A model generated the notes under the pieces. That model saw only the letters and a list, made by a program, of their open reading frames with translations, did no database searches and was not told the origin of the DNA. Made by a program: the position numbers and the translations under genes. Below are positions 8,362-19,735 of a stretch of 64,000 nucleotides of DNA, piece after piece. The first letter of the stretch is position 1; each line of letters starts with the position of its first letter. This DNA is from Paraburkholderia sp. DHOC27 (GTDB taxonomy: Bacteria > Pseudomonadota > Gammaproteobacteria > Burkholderiales > Burkholderiaceae): positions 434,723-498,722 of the forward strand of contig NZ_QVQV01000003.1 of assembly GCF_003429005.1 (NCBI RefSeq). The letters run 5' to 3'.

Positions 8362-9385
8362 GTCGTTGCGCAACGAGCCCGCGCCGCCGGTTGCGGCTTC
8401 CGCTGTGTCCTCCGCCGCTTCGGCGTCGGCATCTTCATCGGAGGCGGTAGCGAAGAAGCGCCATCGCATCACGATCCAGCGCGAAGTCATCGTCTTGCTG
8501 GCGATGCTGATCTTCAACCTGCTCTTCACGCCGCACTTCTGGTCGCTGCAAACCTTCAACGTCAACATGACGCAGGTGGTGACGATCGTGATCGTCGGCA
8601 TTGGCATGACGCTGGTGGTGGCGACGGGCGGCATCGACTTGTCCGTGGGTGCATCCATGGCGATCTCGGGCGCGCTCGCGCCGATGCTGTTCATGAACAT
8701 CCCAGGGCCGGGCGGGATTGCACTGGCCTTCGTGCTGCCAGTGATCGCCGCCGCCGCATGCGGCGTGTTCAACGGCCTGCTCGTGACGAGGCTCTCCGTG
8801 CAGCCCATTGTGGCGACGCTGGTGCTGTTCATCGCCGGCCGCGGCATTGCCCAGGTCGTCACGGACGGCAGCCTGCAGGCCTTCGACAACCCCACGTTCC
8901 AGTGGATCGCGCTCGGCAAGGTCGCCGGCGTGCCGTTCCAGGTGCTGCTGATGCTGGCGCTGGTGGGTCTGTTCGTATGGGTCGTGCGCAAGACGCTGTT
9001 CGGCCAGTACCTGCTGATCACCGGCGGCAACGAGAAGGCTGCATATCTGTGCGGCGTCCCCACGCACCGCGTGAAGCTGATCGCCTACACGATCTGTGCG
9101 GCGCTGGCGGGTCTTGCGGGGCTGATTTCGATTTCGGTGAATTCGTCGTCGGATGCGAACGTGGTCGGGCTCGGCATCGAACTCGATGCAATCGCGGCGG
9201 TGGCGGTGGGCGGTACAGCGTTGACGGGCGGCAAGGCGTATATCGGCGGCACGCTGATCGGTGCGCTGATCATCCAGTTGCTGCGCTACACGCTGCTCGC
9301 GCACGGCATTCCCGACGCAGCCGCGCTGGTCGTCAAGGCGGGGATCATCGTGGCCGCCGTGTACGTGCAACGGCGCCAGCGTTGA
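8351..9385 (+). CDS. ytfT: Sugar ABC transporter permease (YtfT type)
   Basis: 344 residues. The ATG at 8351 overlaps the end of the ATPase gene by 11 bp. About 45 polar, Ala/Ser-rich residues precede the first membrane segment, longer than usual. The BPD_transp_2 family signature is clear: VVATGGIDLSVGASMAISGA, FNGLLVTRLSVQPIVATLV and the late AAVAVGGTALTGGKAYIGGT loop. It would pair with the second permease to form the inner-membrane channel. Confidence 0.9.
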   Translation: MTLKSLRNEPAPPVAASAVSSAASASASSSEAVAKKRHRITIQREVIVLLAMLIFNLLFTPHFWSLQTFNVNMTQVVTIVIVGIGMTLVVATGGIDLSVGASMAISGALAPMLFMNIPGPGGIALAFVLPVIAAAACGVFNGLLVTRLSVQPIVATLVLFIAGRGIAQVVTDGSLQAFDNPTFQWIALGKVAGVPFQVLLMLALVGLFVWVVRKTLFGQYLLITGGNEKAAYLCGVPTHRVKLIAYTICAALAGLAGLISISVNSSSDANVVGLGIELDAIAAVAVGGTALTGGKAYIGGTLIGALIIQLLRYTLLAHGIPDAAALVVKAGIIVAAVYVQRRQR

Positions 9386-9456
9386 AACGGCCCGGCTCAC
9401 TGCCTGCGCTTCATACCCGGTAACCACGCGCCCTCAAAGACTTCGGACTCGACGCG

Positions 9457-10416
9457 ATGAAAAAGAATCTCCCCATCCTGCTCGCGCTCGCCGCACTCGT
9501 CGTGCTCGGGATCGTGCGCTACGACCACTTCGCCTCGGCGTACAACATCAACGCGTTCTGGCGCTACAACTCGATGTTCGCGCTGATCTCCATTGGCATG
9601 GCCTTCGTCATCATCACGGGCGGCATCGACCTCTCGGTGGGCACGGTCGCGGCCATGTCGAGTGTGGTGGCGGCGCTCGCCAGCAACTACGGCGGCTGGG
9701 TAGCAGTGCTCGCCGGCACGGTTGCCGGTCTGCTGGTCGGGGTGCTCAACGGCATCATCATCACGCGGCTGAAAATCCTGCCCTTCATCGTGACGCTGGC
9801 GACCAGCCTCGGCGCGCATGGTCTCGCGCTGTTGTTGGGCAAGAACGACGCCGTGTCGATTGCGGCCAATTCGAACTTTGGCAACTTCGGCCAGGGCGAT
9901 CTGCTCGGCATGCCGATTCCCGGCATCGTCGCCACGGTGGCCGCCATCGCGGCCTGGCTCGCGCTGCGCAGCACGCGCTTTGGACGGCATTCGCTGGCCA
10001 TTGGCGGCAGCGAAGAAGCGGCCCGTCTGATGGGGCTGAACGTCGACCGCACGCTGGTCGCGGCTTACGCGGTGAGCGGCCTGCTGGCCGGCATGGCAGG
10101 CGTGATTCTGGCGGCGCAGTTCGGCGCCGGCCAGCCGAACGAAGGGGTGGGCTGGGAGTTGTTTGCGATTTCCGCCGTGGTGCTGGGCGGCACATTGTTG
10201 ACCGGCGGCGAAGGCTCCATCGCCATGACGATTGCCGGTGTGCTGCTGCTGGGCCTCGTCTTCAACCTGCTCAACTTCGAAAACGGGCTCGGCTTCATCA
10301 GCCTGTCGGCCTACTGGCAATCGGTGATTCGTGGCGTGTTCCTGCTGCTGGTCATCGTGATGCAGGCGCGCCTGCTCAAACAGCGCGGCCGCAAGCGGGC
10401 CGTGGTCACCGCCTGA
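9457..10416 (+). CDS. yjfF: Sugar ABC transporter permease (YjfF type)
   Basis: 319 residues, starting in a transmembrane helix. It carries the same family marks as its neighbour: FVIITGGIDLSVGTVAAMSS, VLNGIIITRLKILPFIVTLA, GSEEAARLMGLNVDRT and VVLGGTLLTGGEGS. It sits 71 bp after the YtfT-like gene and is the last gene of the operon. The two different permeases suggest a heterodimeric channel, as in E. coli YtfT/YjfF. Confidence 0.9.
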   Translation: MKKNLPILLALAALVVLGIVRYDHFASAYNINAFWRYNSMFALISIGMAFVIITGGIDLSVGTVAAMSSVVAALASNYGGWVAVLAGTVAGLLVGVLNGIIITRLKILPFIVTLATSLGAHGLALLLGKNDAVSIAANSNFGNFGQGDLLGMPIPGIVATVAAIAAWLALRSTRFGRHSLAIGGSEEAARLMGLNVDRTLVAAYAVSGLLAGMAGVILAAQFGAGQPNEGVGWELFAISAVVLGGTLLTGGEGSIAMTIAGVLLLGLVFNLLNFENGLGFISLSAYWQSVIRGVFLLLVIVMQARLLKQRGRKRAVVTA

Positions 10417-10945
10417 TCACAGCCAGATAACCGCTTCTTGCGATCCTTGTGATGGCGGCGCAACAACGCCGCTTTCACCGTCAATGCAGCGTTCCGCGCG
10501 CTTTGGCGGCCGTTTTGCGCACATTCCCGCGTTGTTTTGCCGCTTTTTGCCAGTTTTAGCAGCAGGGTCAATGCTGCGCTGCGCGATAGGTTTCGGTATC
10601 ATCCCAAAATAGTCGTCAGGGCACGCGCGTACCCGCGCACCGCCCAGGCCAAAGATGGCGGTCGCCCGCTCGACATCAGCCGTCGCCGCCGTACCACGGC
10701 TGAACCCGGCCGTACCCCGCCGACAAGCCTCGCTGCGTGCCTTCCGACGCCGAAGCCGCAAGTCCGGCACCCGCTTGAGCACGATCAACGCTGTGCCGCC
10801 GACCCTCCGGGGGCAGGCGCGGTAAAATAGCGGATTACGCATTACTTTTCCGAGTAGCGGGTGAGCGAGGTAGCGCAGCATCGCCCTTGCCGTGCCGGCC
10901 GGTTATTCGTCTGGCCGTCTTCGTTTCCGCACCATCCAAGAAGCC
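10417..10945 (+). promoter_or_regulatory. 529-bp spacer with probable fpr promoter
   Basis: No coding sequence is supported here; the open frames in it have unremarkable composition and no family match. A -10-like TAAAAT lies at 10823-10828 inside GCGGTAAAATAGCGG, giving an expected start about 110 bp before the reductase ATG. No clear -35 was found. No terminator for the transporter operon was recognised. Confidence 0.45.
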
Positions 10946-11716
10946 ATGAGCAACCTGAATCAACAAACCGTCCTGAGCGTCCATCACTGGACCGATACGC
11001 TTTTCAGCTTCACTTGCACGCGCGACCCGGGGTTCCGCTTCGAGAACGGCCAGTTCACGATGGTGGGCCTGGAAGTCGAAGGTAAGCCGCTGATCCGCGC
11101 TTACAGCCTCGCCAGCGCGAACTACGAAGAGCACCTCGAATTCCTGAGCATCAAGGTTCAGGACGGTCCGCTCACCTCGCGTCTGCAGCATTTGAAGGTC
11201 GGCGATCCGGTTCTGATCGGCAAGAAGCCGGTCGGCACACTGGTGGCCGACAACCTGCTGCCGGGCAAGACGCTGTGGCTGCTCTCCACGGGTACGGGTC
11301 TCGCGCCGTTCATGTCCATCATCAAAGATCCGGACATTTACGACCGCTACGAGCGCGTGGTGCTCACGCACACCTGCCGCTTCGTCGACGAACTGGCGTA
11401 CAAGGAATACATCACGGACCACCTGCCCGCGCACGAGCACCTGGGCGAGCTGGTTCAGGAAAAGCTGCTGTACTACCCCACCGTCACGCGCGAAGCGTTC
11501 CAGAACCGCGGCCGGATTACCGAGCTGATCGAAACGGAAAAGCTCTTCGCCGACCTCGGCGTGCCGGGCTTCTCGCTGGAAAACGACCGCATCATGCTGT
11601 GCGGCAGCCCCCACATGCTGCGCGACACGCGCAAGCTGCTCGACGACGCGGGCTTCCAGGAAGGCAGCAATAACGCGCCGGGCCACTACGTCGTGGAAAA
11701 GGCGTTCGTGGGCTAA
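10946..11716 (+). CDS. fpr: Ferredoxin/flavodoxin-NADP(+) reductase
   Basis: 256 residues from the ATG at 10946 (MSNLNQQTV); upstream in-frame codons look non-coding. FAD-binding motif RAYSLAS is at 51-57, the phosphate-binding GPLTSRL follows, then the NADP-binding LLSTGTGLAPFMSII and the MLCGSPHMLRDT segment. The C-terminus ends in an aromatic-containing EKAFVG tail typical of bacterial subclass I enzymes. It moves electrons between NADPH and ferredoxin or flavodoxin in the cytoplasm. A strong terminator follows, so it is monocistronic. Confidence 0.95.
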   Translation: MSNLNQQTVLSVHHWTDTLFSFTCTRDPGFRFENGQFTMVGLEVEGKPLIRAYSLASANYEEHLEFLSIKVQDGPLTSRLQHLKVGDPVLIGKKPVGTLVADNLLPGKTLWLLSTGTGLAPFMSIIKDPDIYDRYERVVLTHTCRFVDELAYKEYITDHLPAHEHLGELVQEKLLYYPTVTREAFQNRGRITELIETEKLFADLGVPGFSLENDRIMLCGSPHMLRDTRKLLDDAGFQEGSNNAPGHYVVEKAFVG

Positions 11717-11775
11717 GCGCAACGCGCCAACCTCACCGGCGTGCGCCGCTGACATGGCGGTATGAGCACCATCTA

Positions 11776-11810
11776 AAAACCGGAGCCTTCGCGCTCCGGT
11801 TTTTGTTTTT
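11776..11810 (+). terminator. Rho-independent terminator of fpr
   Basis: AAAACCGGAGC (11776-11786) pairs perfectly with GCTCCGGTTTT (11793-11803) across a CTTCGC loop, and is followed by TTTTGTTTTT. It lies 60 bp past the fpr stop. Confidence 0.9.
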
Positions 11811-12249
11811 GCGCCGCTATTCGACCAAGCCAGAAACGATCGCGATTCGAACGCCACTTTCCCACTATGCGAGACGCATGGCTTTGGATCCGTGGTTACA
11901 AATCACGCGCGGAAGGCATCCGCTGCGTGTCAGCATTTTTCCTACATGCAAGCCGAATATGACTTGTCAACCATTGCATCAATAAAGCGCGCTAAGTCCT
12001 GCTGGGCGTGCAATTTTTCATTTTTTTAAGCTATTATCCGGGTCACAAACAGACGGTTTTGACCCCCACCAGGGTTACATCCGATTTGTTACCGAATGTA
12101 AATTTCGTTACGCTGCCACGTAGCGATTGTCCGTCGCAGGAATTCGCGTCGGACAGGTCCGGGGGCTTTAGACTCATGCGTTCCATCCTCATCGCGCCGC
12201 CGAAGCGCGCCCGGTTTGCCGTGAAGCTGGCTTTCTGAGCGGGATAGTC
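11811..12249 (+). promoter_or_regulatory. Control region upstream of the sensorless kinase gene
   Basis: An AT-richer region with no convincing gene. The stretch 12074-12111 has three GTTAC repeats (12074, 12088, 12107) and an inverted pair TTACAT (12075-12080) / ATGTAA (12096-12101) with a 15-bp spacer. These look like regulator-binding repeats in front of the kinase/response-regulator operon. A TTTTTTTAAGCTATTAT stretch near 12020-12036 may include a -10 element. Confidence 0.4.
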
Positions 12250-13215
12250 ATGGAAACGTCCGTCGTCGTACCGATCAATACGCATCTGACCGTTACCAGC
12301 GTCAACACCACGCCTGACCTGCGTGGTCTGGGCGAACTAAGCGACGGGTCACCCAGCGCCGACGCAGCACGTAACGCGTTCACCCTGGGTGTGACGCTGG
12401 AACACCCCGTCACCGCCCAGCCTGCTATCCATCCTCAACGTGGCAAAGCCAGCGCCGCCAGTGCGGCCGAGCTGGAAAACGCGCGTTTGCGGGCGCGCGT
12501 GCGGGAACTGTCTGCTGCGCTCGTTGAGGCACAGGAGGCGGCCGCCCAGCACCTCGCCCGCGAACTGCATGACAGCGTGGGCGCTGAATTGACCGCCACG
12601 CACTTCGCCCTGGCGAATGTCGAAACCTGGCTACCCGCCGACGCGCCGCCGCAATGCAAGGCCGCGCTCGAGGTGGCGAGCCGCTCGCTCAAGCTGGTGG
12701 CCGAAGCCACGCGTCAGACTGTGGCGGAGTTGCATGCGCCGTCGCTGGAAGGCGGAATTGTTGGCGCGCTCTCTCAATGGACCGGCGACTTCGCCGCCCG
12801 CACGCAACTGCGCACGAGCTTCGTCTGCGCCGCCGATCTGCGGCTCACGCGCCTGCCGTCCAATGCCGCACTGGCCGTGTTCCGGGTCGCCCAGGAAGCT
12901 TTGAACAACGTCGCCAAGCACGCGCGGGCGAGTGCTGCGGACGTCCGGATCGAAACCAGTCGTCGCCACCTGACGCTCATCATCAGCGACGACGGCGCAG
13001 GGCTCGCACCCCGCACGCGCGCCAAACAAGGTCATTTCGGTCTCGCCGGGATGCGCGCGCGCTGCGCGGCCTTCCACGGCAGCGTGCAGATTGGCGCGCG
13101 CGGCCGGGAACACGACGGCGCCGAGACCCGCGGCACCACGGTCCGCGCCCGCTTCGCATGGGACGCGATGCTCGCCGACGCCGCGGGCGCCGAGCGCCGT
13201 TTCCTGTTCTCGTGA
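12250..13215 (+). CDS. Cytoplasmic NarL-type sensor histidine kinase lacking a sensor domain
   Basis: 321 residues, no membrane segment. After about 70 residues of undefined sequence comes a coiled coil rich in Ala/Glu/Arg, then a HisKA_3 dimerisation helix with HLARELHDSVGAELT (phospho-acceptor His107). A HATPase_c domain follows: FRVAQEALNNVAKHARA (N box), ISDDGAGL (G1) and GHFGLAGMRARC. It is 10 bp from the response regulator gene and surely its partner. The absence of PAS, GAF or transmembrane sensors means the signal is either sensed by the short N-terminus or by another protein. Confidence 0.88.
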   Translation: METSVVVPINTHLTVTSVNTTPDLRGLGELSDGSPSADAARNAFTLGVTLEHPVTAQPAIHPQRGKASAASAAELENARLRARVRELSAALVEAQEAAAQHLARELHDSVGAELTATHFALANVETWLPADAPPQCKAALEVASRSLKLVAEATRQTVAELHAPSLEGGIVGALSQWTGDFAARTQLRTSFVCAADLRLTRLPSNAALAVFRVAQEALNNVAKHARASAADVRIETSRRHLTLIISDDGAGLAPRTRAKQGHFGLAGMRARCAAFHGSVQIGARGREHDGAETRGTTVRARFAWDAMLADAAGAERRFLFS

Positions 13216-13225
13216 GCGCGCCGTC

Positions 13226-13882
13226 ATGAGTCTGCGCATCCTGCTCGCCGACGATCACGCCGTGGTCCGCCAGGGCGTGCGCCAATTGCTGCTCGACCGT
13301 GGCGTGGCGAGCGACGTCGCCGAGGCCGAGACCGGCGCGGAAGCGCTCGCCGCCATCACAAAACACGCGTACGACGTGGTCCTGCTCGACATCTCGCTGC
13401 CCGACATGAACGGCGTCGAAGTGCTGAAACGCCTCAAGCGCAAGGCCCCGCGCGCCGCCGTGCTGATGTTTTCGATGTATCGCGAAGACCAGTACGCAGT
13501 GCGCGCGCTGAAGGCAGGCGCGGCGGGCTATCTGTCAAAAACCGTTGATGCCGCGCAGATGATTGCCGCCATCCAGCAAGTCGCGGCGGGCCGTAAATAC
13601 GTCAGCCCGGCGATGGCCGAGGCGCTGGCCGACTATGTCTCGTTCGACGGCGAGCAGTTGCCGCACGAAAAGCTCTCGGATCGCGAATATCAAACGCTGT
13701 GCATGCTGGCCTCGGGCAAGCGGCTGACCGACATCGCCCATACGCTGTCGCTCTCGGTCAAGACAGTCAGCGTGTACCGAACCCGGCTGCTCGAGAAGAT
13801 GAAGCTGCGTAACAACGCAGAACTCACTTTCTACGTGATGAGCAACCGGCTGGTCGACCTCAACCCGGCGATGACGGGCTGA
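13226..13882 (+). CDS. NarL/FixJ-family response regulator
   Basis: 218 residues from the ATG at 13226; the longer open frame only overlaps the kinase gene out of frame. The receiver domain has acidic pocket ADD (8-10), phospho-acceptor Asp55 in LLDISLPD and Lys105 in GYLSKT. The C-terminal LuxR-type helix-turn-helix contains LSDREYQTLCMLASGKRL and LSLSVKTVSVYRTRLLEKM. It acts as a DNA-binding output of the upstream kinase. Target genes are unknown; the GTTAC repeats before the operon could be an autoregulatory site. Confidence 0.93.
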   Translation: MSLRILLADDHAVVRQGVRQLLLDRGVASDVAEAETGAEALAAITKHAYDVVLLDISLPDMNGVEVLKRLKRKAPRAAVLMFSMYREDQYAVRALKAGAAGYLSKTVDAAQMIAAIQQVAAGRKYVSPAMAEALADYVSFDGEQLPHEKLSDREYQTLCMLASGKRLTDIAHTLSLSVKTVSVYRTRLLEKMKLRNNAELTFYVMSNRLVDLNPAMTG

Positions 13883-14218
13883 CGCTTCCGCGTGCATCGG
13901 GATGCCTGGAAAACACTGGCGCCCGATGCGGATTGCTTGATGCAAATTGACTAATGTCAGGCATCCAGCCTGGCAGCGGGCTCGCCCGCGTTGAGCGGTT
14001 CCCGCCCATACCCCATCCTGTCGAGAAAAAGCCTTGCCGCGCTATCCGCGCACGGGCAACGCACGCGCTGAAATCCTCAGGTTTCGGCCATAATCTGCTC
14101 CCCCTTCCACGCCCCGCCTTGACCGTCCAGCAAAGGATTCGCGCGGCCGTCCGCTAAAATAGAGGGTTTTCTCGACATTCGGCGCGCAAGACGCGTGCAC
14201 TACTGGAGATCCTCGCCA
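13883..14218 (+). other. 336-bp spacer with hairpins and a -10-like box
   Basis: After the response regulator, GCATCGGG (13894-13901) can pair with CCCGATGC (13922-13929), and GGATGCCTG (13900-13908) with CAGGCATCC (13958-13966). The two stems overlap by two bases. Neither is followed by a T-run. A TAAAAT box at 14155-14160 lies 58 bp before the permease ATG and is the probable -10 of that gene. Confidence 0.4.
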
Positions 14219-15619
14219 ATGTCCCTGTTCCGCAAAAAAAGCGTCGAGCATATGCTCGCGGCCAGTGCCAGTGGCGCCGGTCTGAAGAAAGCCCTCGGCG
14301 CGCTCGACCTGACCTTCCTCGGCGTTGGTGCCATCATCGGCACCGGCATTTTCGTGCTGACCGGCACGGGCGCCGTGCAGGCCGGCCCCGCGCTGATGCT
14401 GTCGTTCATCATCGCCGCCATTGCGTGCGGTTTCGCCGCGCTGGCGTACGCCGAGTTCGCCTCGACCATTCCCGTGGCCGGCTCCATCTACACCTACTCG
14501 TACGCCACGCTCGGTGAGCTTGCGGCCTGGATCATCGGCTGGGATCTGATGCTGGAATACGGGCTGGCAACGTCAGCGGTGTCGGTGGGCTGGTCGGGCT
14601 ATCTGCAGTCGCTGCTGTCGGGCTTCGGCATTTCACTGCCAGTGGCGCTGACCGCTGCGCCAGGCGCGCTGCCCGGTCACGAAACCCTCTTCAACCTGCC
14701 CGCCTTCCTCGTGATGATGGCGATTACGGCGGTGCTGTCGGTGGGCATCCGCGAATCTGCGCGCATCAATAACGTCATGGTGGCGATCAAGGTCATCGTG
14801 GTGCTGCTGGTGATCGCCGTGGGCGTATTTCACGTCACGCCGGCCAACTGGCACCCGTTCATGCCGAACGGCTGGAACGGCGTGTTCGGTGCGGCTGCGG
14901 TGATGTTCTTCGCCTTCATCGGCTTCGATTCCGTGTCGTCCGCGGCCGAAGAGGTGAAAAACCCCAAGCGCGATTTGCCCATTGGCATCATCGCGTCGCT
15001 GGGCGTGTGCGCGGTGCTGTACGTGGCGGTCGCGGCCGTGGTGACGGGCATCGTGCCGTCCGCGCAGTTCGCCAATATTTCGCACCCCGTGTCATATGCG
15101 CTGCAGGTGGCCGGCGAAAAATGGGTGGCCGGTTTCATCGACCTGGGCGCCGTGCTCGGCATGCTGACCGTGATCCTCGTGATGGCCTATGGCCAGACGC
15201 GCGTGATCTTCGCGATGTCGCGCGACGGTCTGCTGCCGGCCAGGCTCTCGCATGTACACCCGCGTTTCTCCACGCCGTTTCTCACCACATGGCTGGTGGG
15301 TCTGTTCTTTGGGCTGATCGGCGCGCTGGTGCCGCTCAACGTGCTCGCGGAACTGATCAACATCGGGACGCTGGCGGCGTTCTCGATGGTGTCGATCGCG
15401 GTGCTGGTGCTGCGCAAGACCCATCCGGAGTTGCCGCGTGCCTTCCGTTGCCCGGGCGTGCCGGTCGTGCCGATTCTCGCCGTAGCGTCGTGCCTGTTCC
15501 TGATGCTGAACCTGCAACGGGTCACGTGGATCGCCTTCATCGTCTGGCTGCTGATCGGCATGGTGATCTACTTTGGTTACTCGCGCCGGCATTCGAAGCT
15601 CGCGCATGGCGCCCACTAG
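14219..15619 (+). CDS. APC-superfamily amino acid permease (cationic amino acid transporter type)
   Basis: 466 residues from the ATG at 14219, with GGAGA at 14205-14209. About 12 transmembrane helices. The first contains GVGAIIGTGIFVLTGTGA, the substrate-binding unwound helix of APC transporters; later come AYAEFASTIPVAGSIYTY and FIGFDSVSSAAEEVKNPKRDLP, typical of the YfnA/YhdG/CAT group. It probably imports an amino acid across the inner membrane. It is monocistronic, with its own promoter box and a strong terminator. Confidence 0.92.
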   Translation: MSLFRKKSVEHMLAASASGAGLKKALGALDLTFLGVGAIIGTGIFVLTGTGAVQAGPALMLSFIIAAIACGFAALAYAEFASTIPVAGSIYTYSYATLGELAAWIIGWDLMLEYGLATSAVSVGWSGYLQSLLSGFGISLPVALTAAPGALPGHETLFNLPAFLVMMAITAVLSVGIRESARINNVMVAIKVIVVLLVIAVGVFHVTPANWHPFMPNGWNGVFGAAAVMFFAFIGFDSVSSAAEEVKNPKRDLPIGIIASLGVCAVLYVAVAAVVTGIVPSAQFANISHPVSYALQVAGEKWVAGFIDLGAVLGMLTVILVMAYGQTRVIFAMSRDGLLPARLSHVHPRFSTPFLTTWLVGLFFGLIGALVPLNVLAELINIGTLAAFSMVSIAVLVLRKTHPELPRAFRCPGVPVVPILAVASCLFLMLNLQRVTWIAFIVWLLIGMVIYFGYSRRHSKLAHGAH

Positions 15620-15670
15620 CCTCTGGAACGCTGGTTTGAACGTCATACGGTGAGGTTCATCCCTCCAATG

Positions 15671-15707
15671 AAAAACGGCACGCCTGCTCACGCAGCGTGC
15701 CGTTTTT
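15671..15707 (+). terminator. Rho-independent terminator after the amino acid permease
   Basis: A 13-bp perfect stem: AAAAACGGCACGC (15671-15683) with GCGTGCCGTTTTT (15695-15707), 11-nt loop, ending in a T-run. The A-run on the other side makes it potentially bidirectional. Confidence 0.9.
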
Positions 15708-15927
15708 CATTGCCCAGCCACCGCCAGCCACTTTCACCACCCACCGCATTCCCAGCGCGTCTGACCGCCACCCGGCCAATTTCCCCGAATAGCACCCCTG
15801 ACCGATTTGTGCTTTACTTTTCGCTGGAACCATAAAAACACAAACCGAAGCGAGCCCTCACAGCAGGCAGGCGGAAGGTAGTGGCAGTGGGCCCGTGCCG
15901 GTCTCGATCCCCCAAAGGAGACAGTTC
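15708..15927 (+). promoter_or_regulatory. Upstream region of the molybdenum hydroxylase operon
   Basis: Non-coding. The AT-rich patch around 15812-15843 (TTTACTTTTCGC then CATAAAAACAC) is the best place for a promoter, but the boxes are weak. AAAGGAG at 15914-15920 is the ribosome binding site that fixes the coxS start at 15928. Confidence 0.4.
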
Positions 15928-16434
15928 ATGGCGATCAGCATCAGTCTGACGGTCAACGGCGCGCCCGTTACCGCGGAAATCGAACCCCACACGCTGCTAG
16001 TCCAGTTCCTGCGCGAGCAGATGCGCCTCACGGGGACGCACATTGGCTGCGACACAGCACAATGCGGCGCGTGCACGGTGCATCTGAATGGCCGCGCGGT
16101 CAAATCGTGCAACATCCTCGCCGTCCAGGCGGAAGGCGCGAATATCACCACCATTGAGGGTCTCGCCAAAGACGGCGAGCTGCATCCCATGCAGGCGGCC
16201 TTTCGCCAATGTCACGGCTTGCAGTGCGGGTTCTGTACGCCCGGCATGGTGATGAGTGCGACCTCGCTCGTCCAGCGCCAGCCCGAGCTCACCGAAGCGG
16301 ACGTCCGGGCTCAACTGGATGGCAATCTGTGCCGCTGTACGGGGTATCACAACATCGTCAAGGCGGTGCTCGAGGGGGCTGCCGGCATGAAAGCGGGCGC
16401 GACTACGCAAGCCGGCGCTCCGGTTACTGCCTGA
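15928..16434 (+). CDS. coxS: Molybdenum hydroxylase [2Fe-2S] small subunit (CoxS type)
   Basis: 168 residues from the ATG at 15928. An N-terminal plant-type ferredoxin domain carries [10 protein letters not shown], and a C-terminal helical domain carries QCGFCTPGM and [11 protein letters not shown]. Together these are the eight cysteines for two [2Fe-2S] clusters as in CO dehydrogenase and xanthine dehydrogenase small subunits. It passes electrons from the Mo site to FAD. It is the first gene of a seven-gene run in which adjacent genes are 10-30 bp apart or overlap, except coxM-coxD. Confidence 0.93.
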   Translation: MAISISLTVNGAPVTAEIEPHTLLVQFLREQMRLTGTHIGCDTAQCGACTVHLNGRAVKSCNILAVQAEGANITTIEGLAKDGELHPMQAAFRQCHGLQCGFCTPGMVMSATSLVQRQPELTEADVRAQLDGNLCRCTGYHNIVKAVLEGAAGMKAGATTQAGAPVTA

Positions 16435-16444
16435 GGAGCCGACG

Positions 16445-18826
<2,382 letters not shown>

Positions 18827-18840
18827 ACGGAGCAGCCGTC

Positions 18841-19638
18841 ATGTACGCATTCGACTATCACCGCGCGGCCGACCCGAAAGCGGCGGTCGCGGCGCTCGCT
18901 GGCGACAGCGACGCCAAGTATCTCGCAGGCGGGCAGAGCCTGTTGCCAACCATGCGCCTGCGTCTCGCGCAGCCTTCGAAACTGATCGACGTGACGCGGA
19001 TCGCCGCACTCAAGGAGATTCGCGTCGACGCCAACGCCGTGACGATCGGCGCGGCCGTCTGTCATGCGGACGTCGCGGAGCACGCGGATATCCAGCGCGT
19101 GCTGCCGGGTCTCGCCAGCCTCGCGGCGCATATCGGCGACCGCCAGGTGCGCGCGCTCGGCACGATTGGCGGCTCGCTCGCCAACAACGATCCTGCAGCC
19201 TGCTATCCGGCCGCGGTATTGGCCCTCGGCGCGACGATCGTGACGGACCGCCGCCGCATTACCGCCGACGATTTCTTTGTGGGCATGTACGAAACCGCGC
19301 TGGAGCCCGACGAGCTAATCACGGCGGTAGAGTTTCCCGTCGCCGAACACAGCGCCTACGAGAAATTCCGCAACCCGGCTTCGCACTTCGCGCTAGTGGG
19401 CGTGTTCGTGGCCAAACATGCGAGCGGCGTGCGGGTGGCGGTGACGGGCGCAGCAGCTTCGGTGTTTCGGGCAACGGCGCTGGAAACCGCGCTTTCAGCG
19501 GATTTCACGCCAGCGGCCGCACGGAAAGTCACGGTCTCCGCCGATGAACTGAACACGGACATGCACGCGAGTGCCGAGTATCGCGCACACCTGATTCCGG
19601 TTCTGACGGCGCGGGCGGTGACGACGGCAAACGGATAG
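18841..19638 (+). CDS. coxM: Molybdenum hydroxylase FAD-binding medium subunit (CoxM type)
   Basis: 265 residues from the ATG at 18841, 14 bp after coxL. FAD-binding signatures are AGGQSLLPTMRLRL near residue 32 and TIGGSLANNDPAACYP near 107. The C-terminal CODH_flav_C region follows. It takes electrons from the FeS subunit to an external acceptor. Although the frame is open far upstream, the first 140 codons would overlap coxL and lack family similarity. Confidence 0.93.
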   Translation: MYAFDYHRAADPKAAVAALAGDSDAKYLAGGQSLLPTMRLRLAQPSKLIDVTRIAALKEIRVDANAVTIGAAVCHADVAEHADIQRVLPGLASLAAHIGDRQVRALGTIGGSLANNDPAACYPAAVLALGATIVTDRRRITADDFFVGMYETALEPDELITAVEFPVAEHSAYEKFRNPASHFALVGVFVAKHASGVRVAVTGAAASVFRATALETALSADFTPAAARKVTVSADELNTDMHASAEYRAHLIPVLTARAVTTANG

Positions 19639-19735
19639 CGCGCCGCGCGGCGAGCGATGACGCCACGCTTTGCACGCCGCTGCATTGCGTGGCTCGCGAC
19701 TTCCGCCCCCCATCCGCGCCCAGCTTCACAGGACC

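Noticed and set aside
4234..10416. Possible horizontally acquired island because of AT-rich operators
   Set aside because: The genes themselves have the same high GC and codon pattern as the surroundings; only the operator sequences are AT-rich.
10537..10830. 97-residue frame in the spacer before fpr
   Set aside because: No RBS, Arg/Pro-rich, no hydrophobic or domain pattern; considered non-coding.
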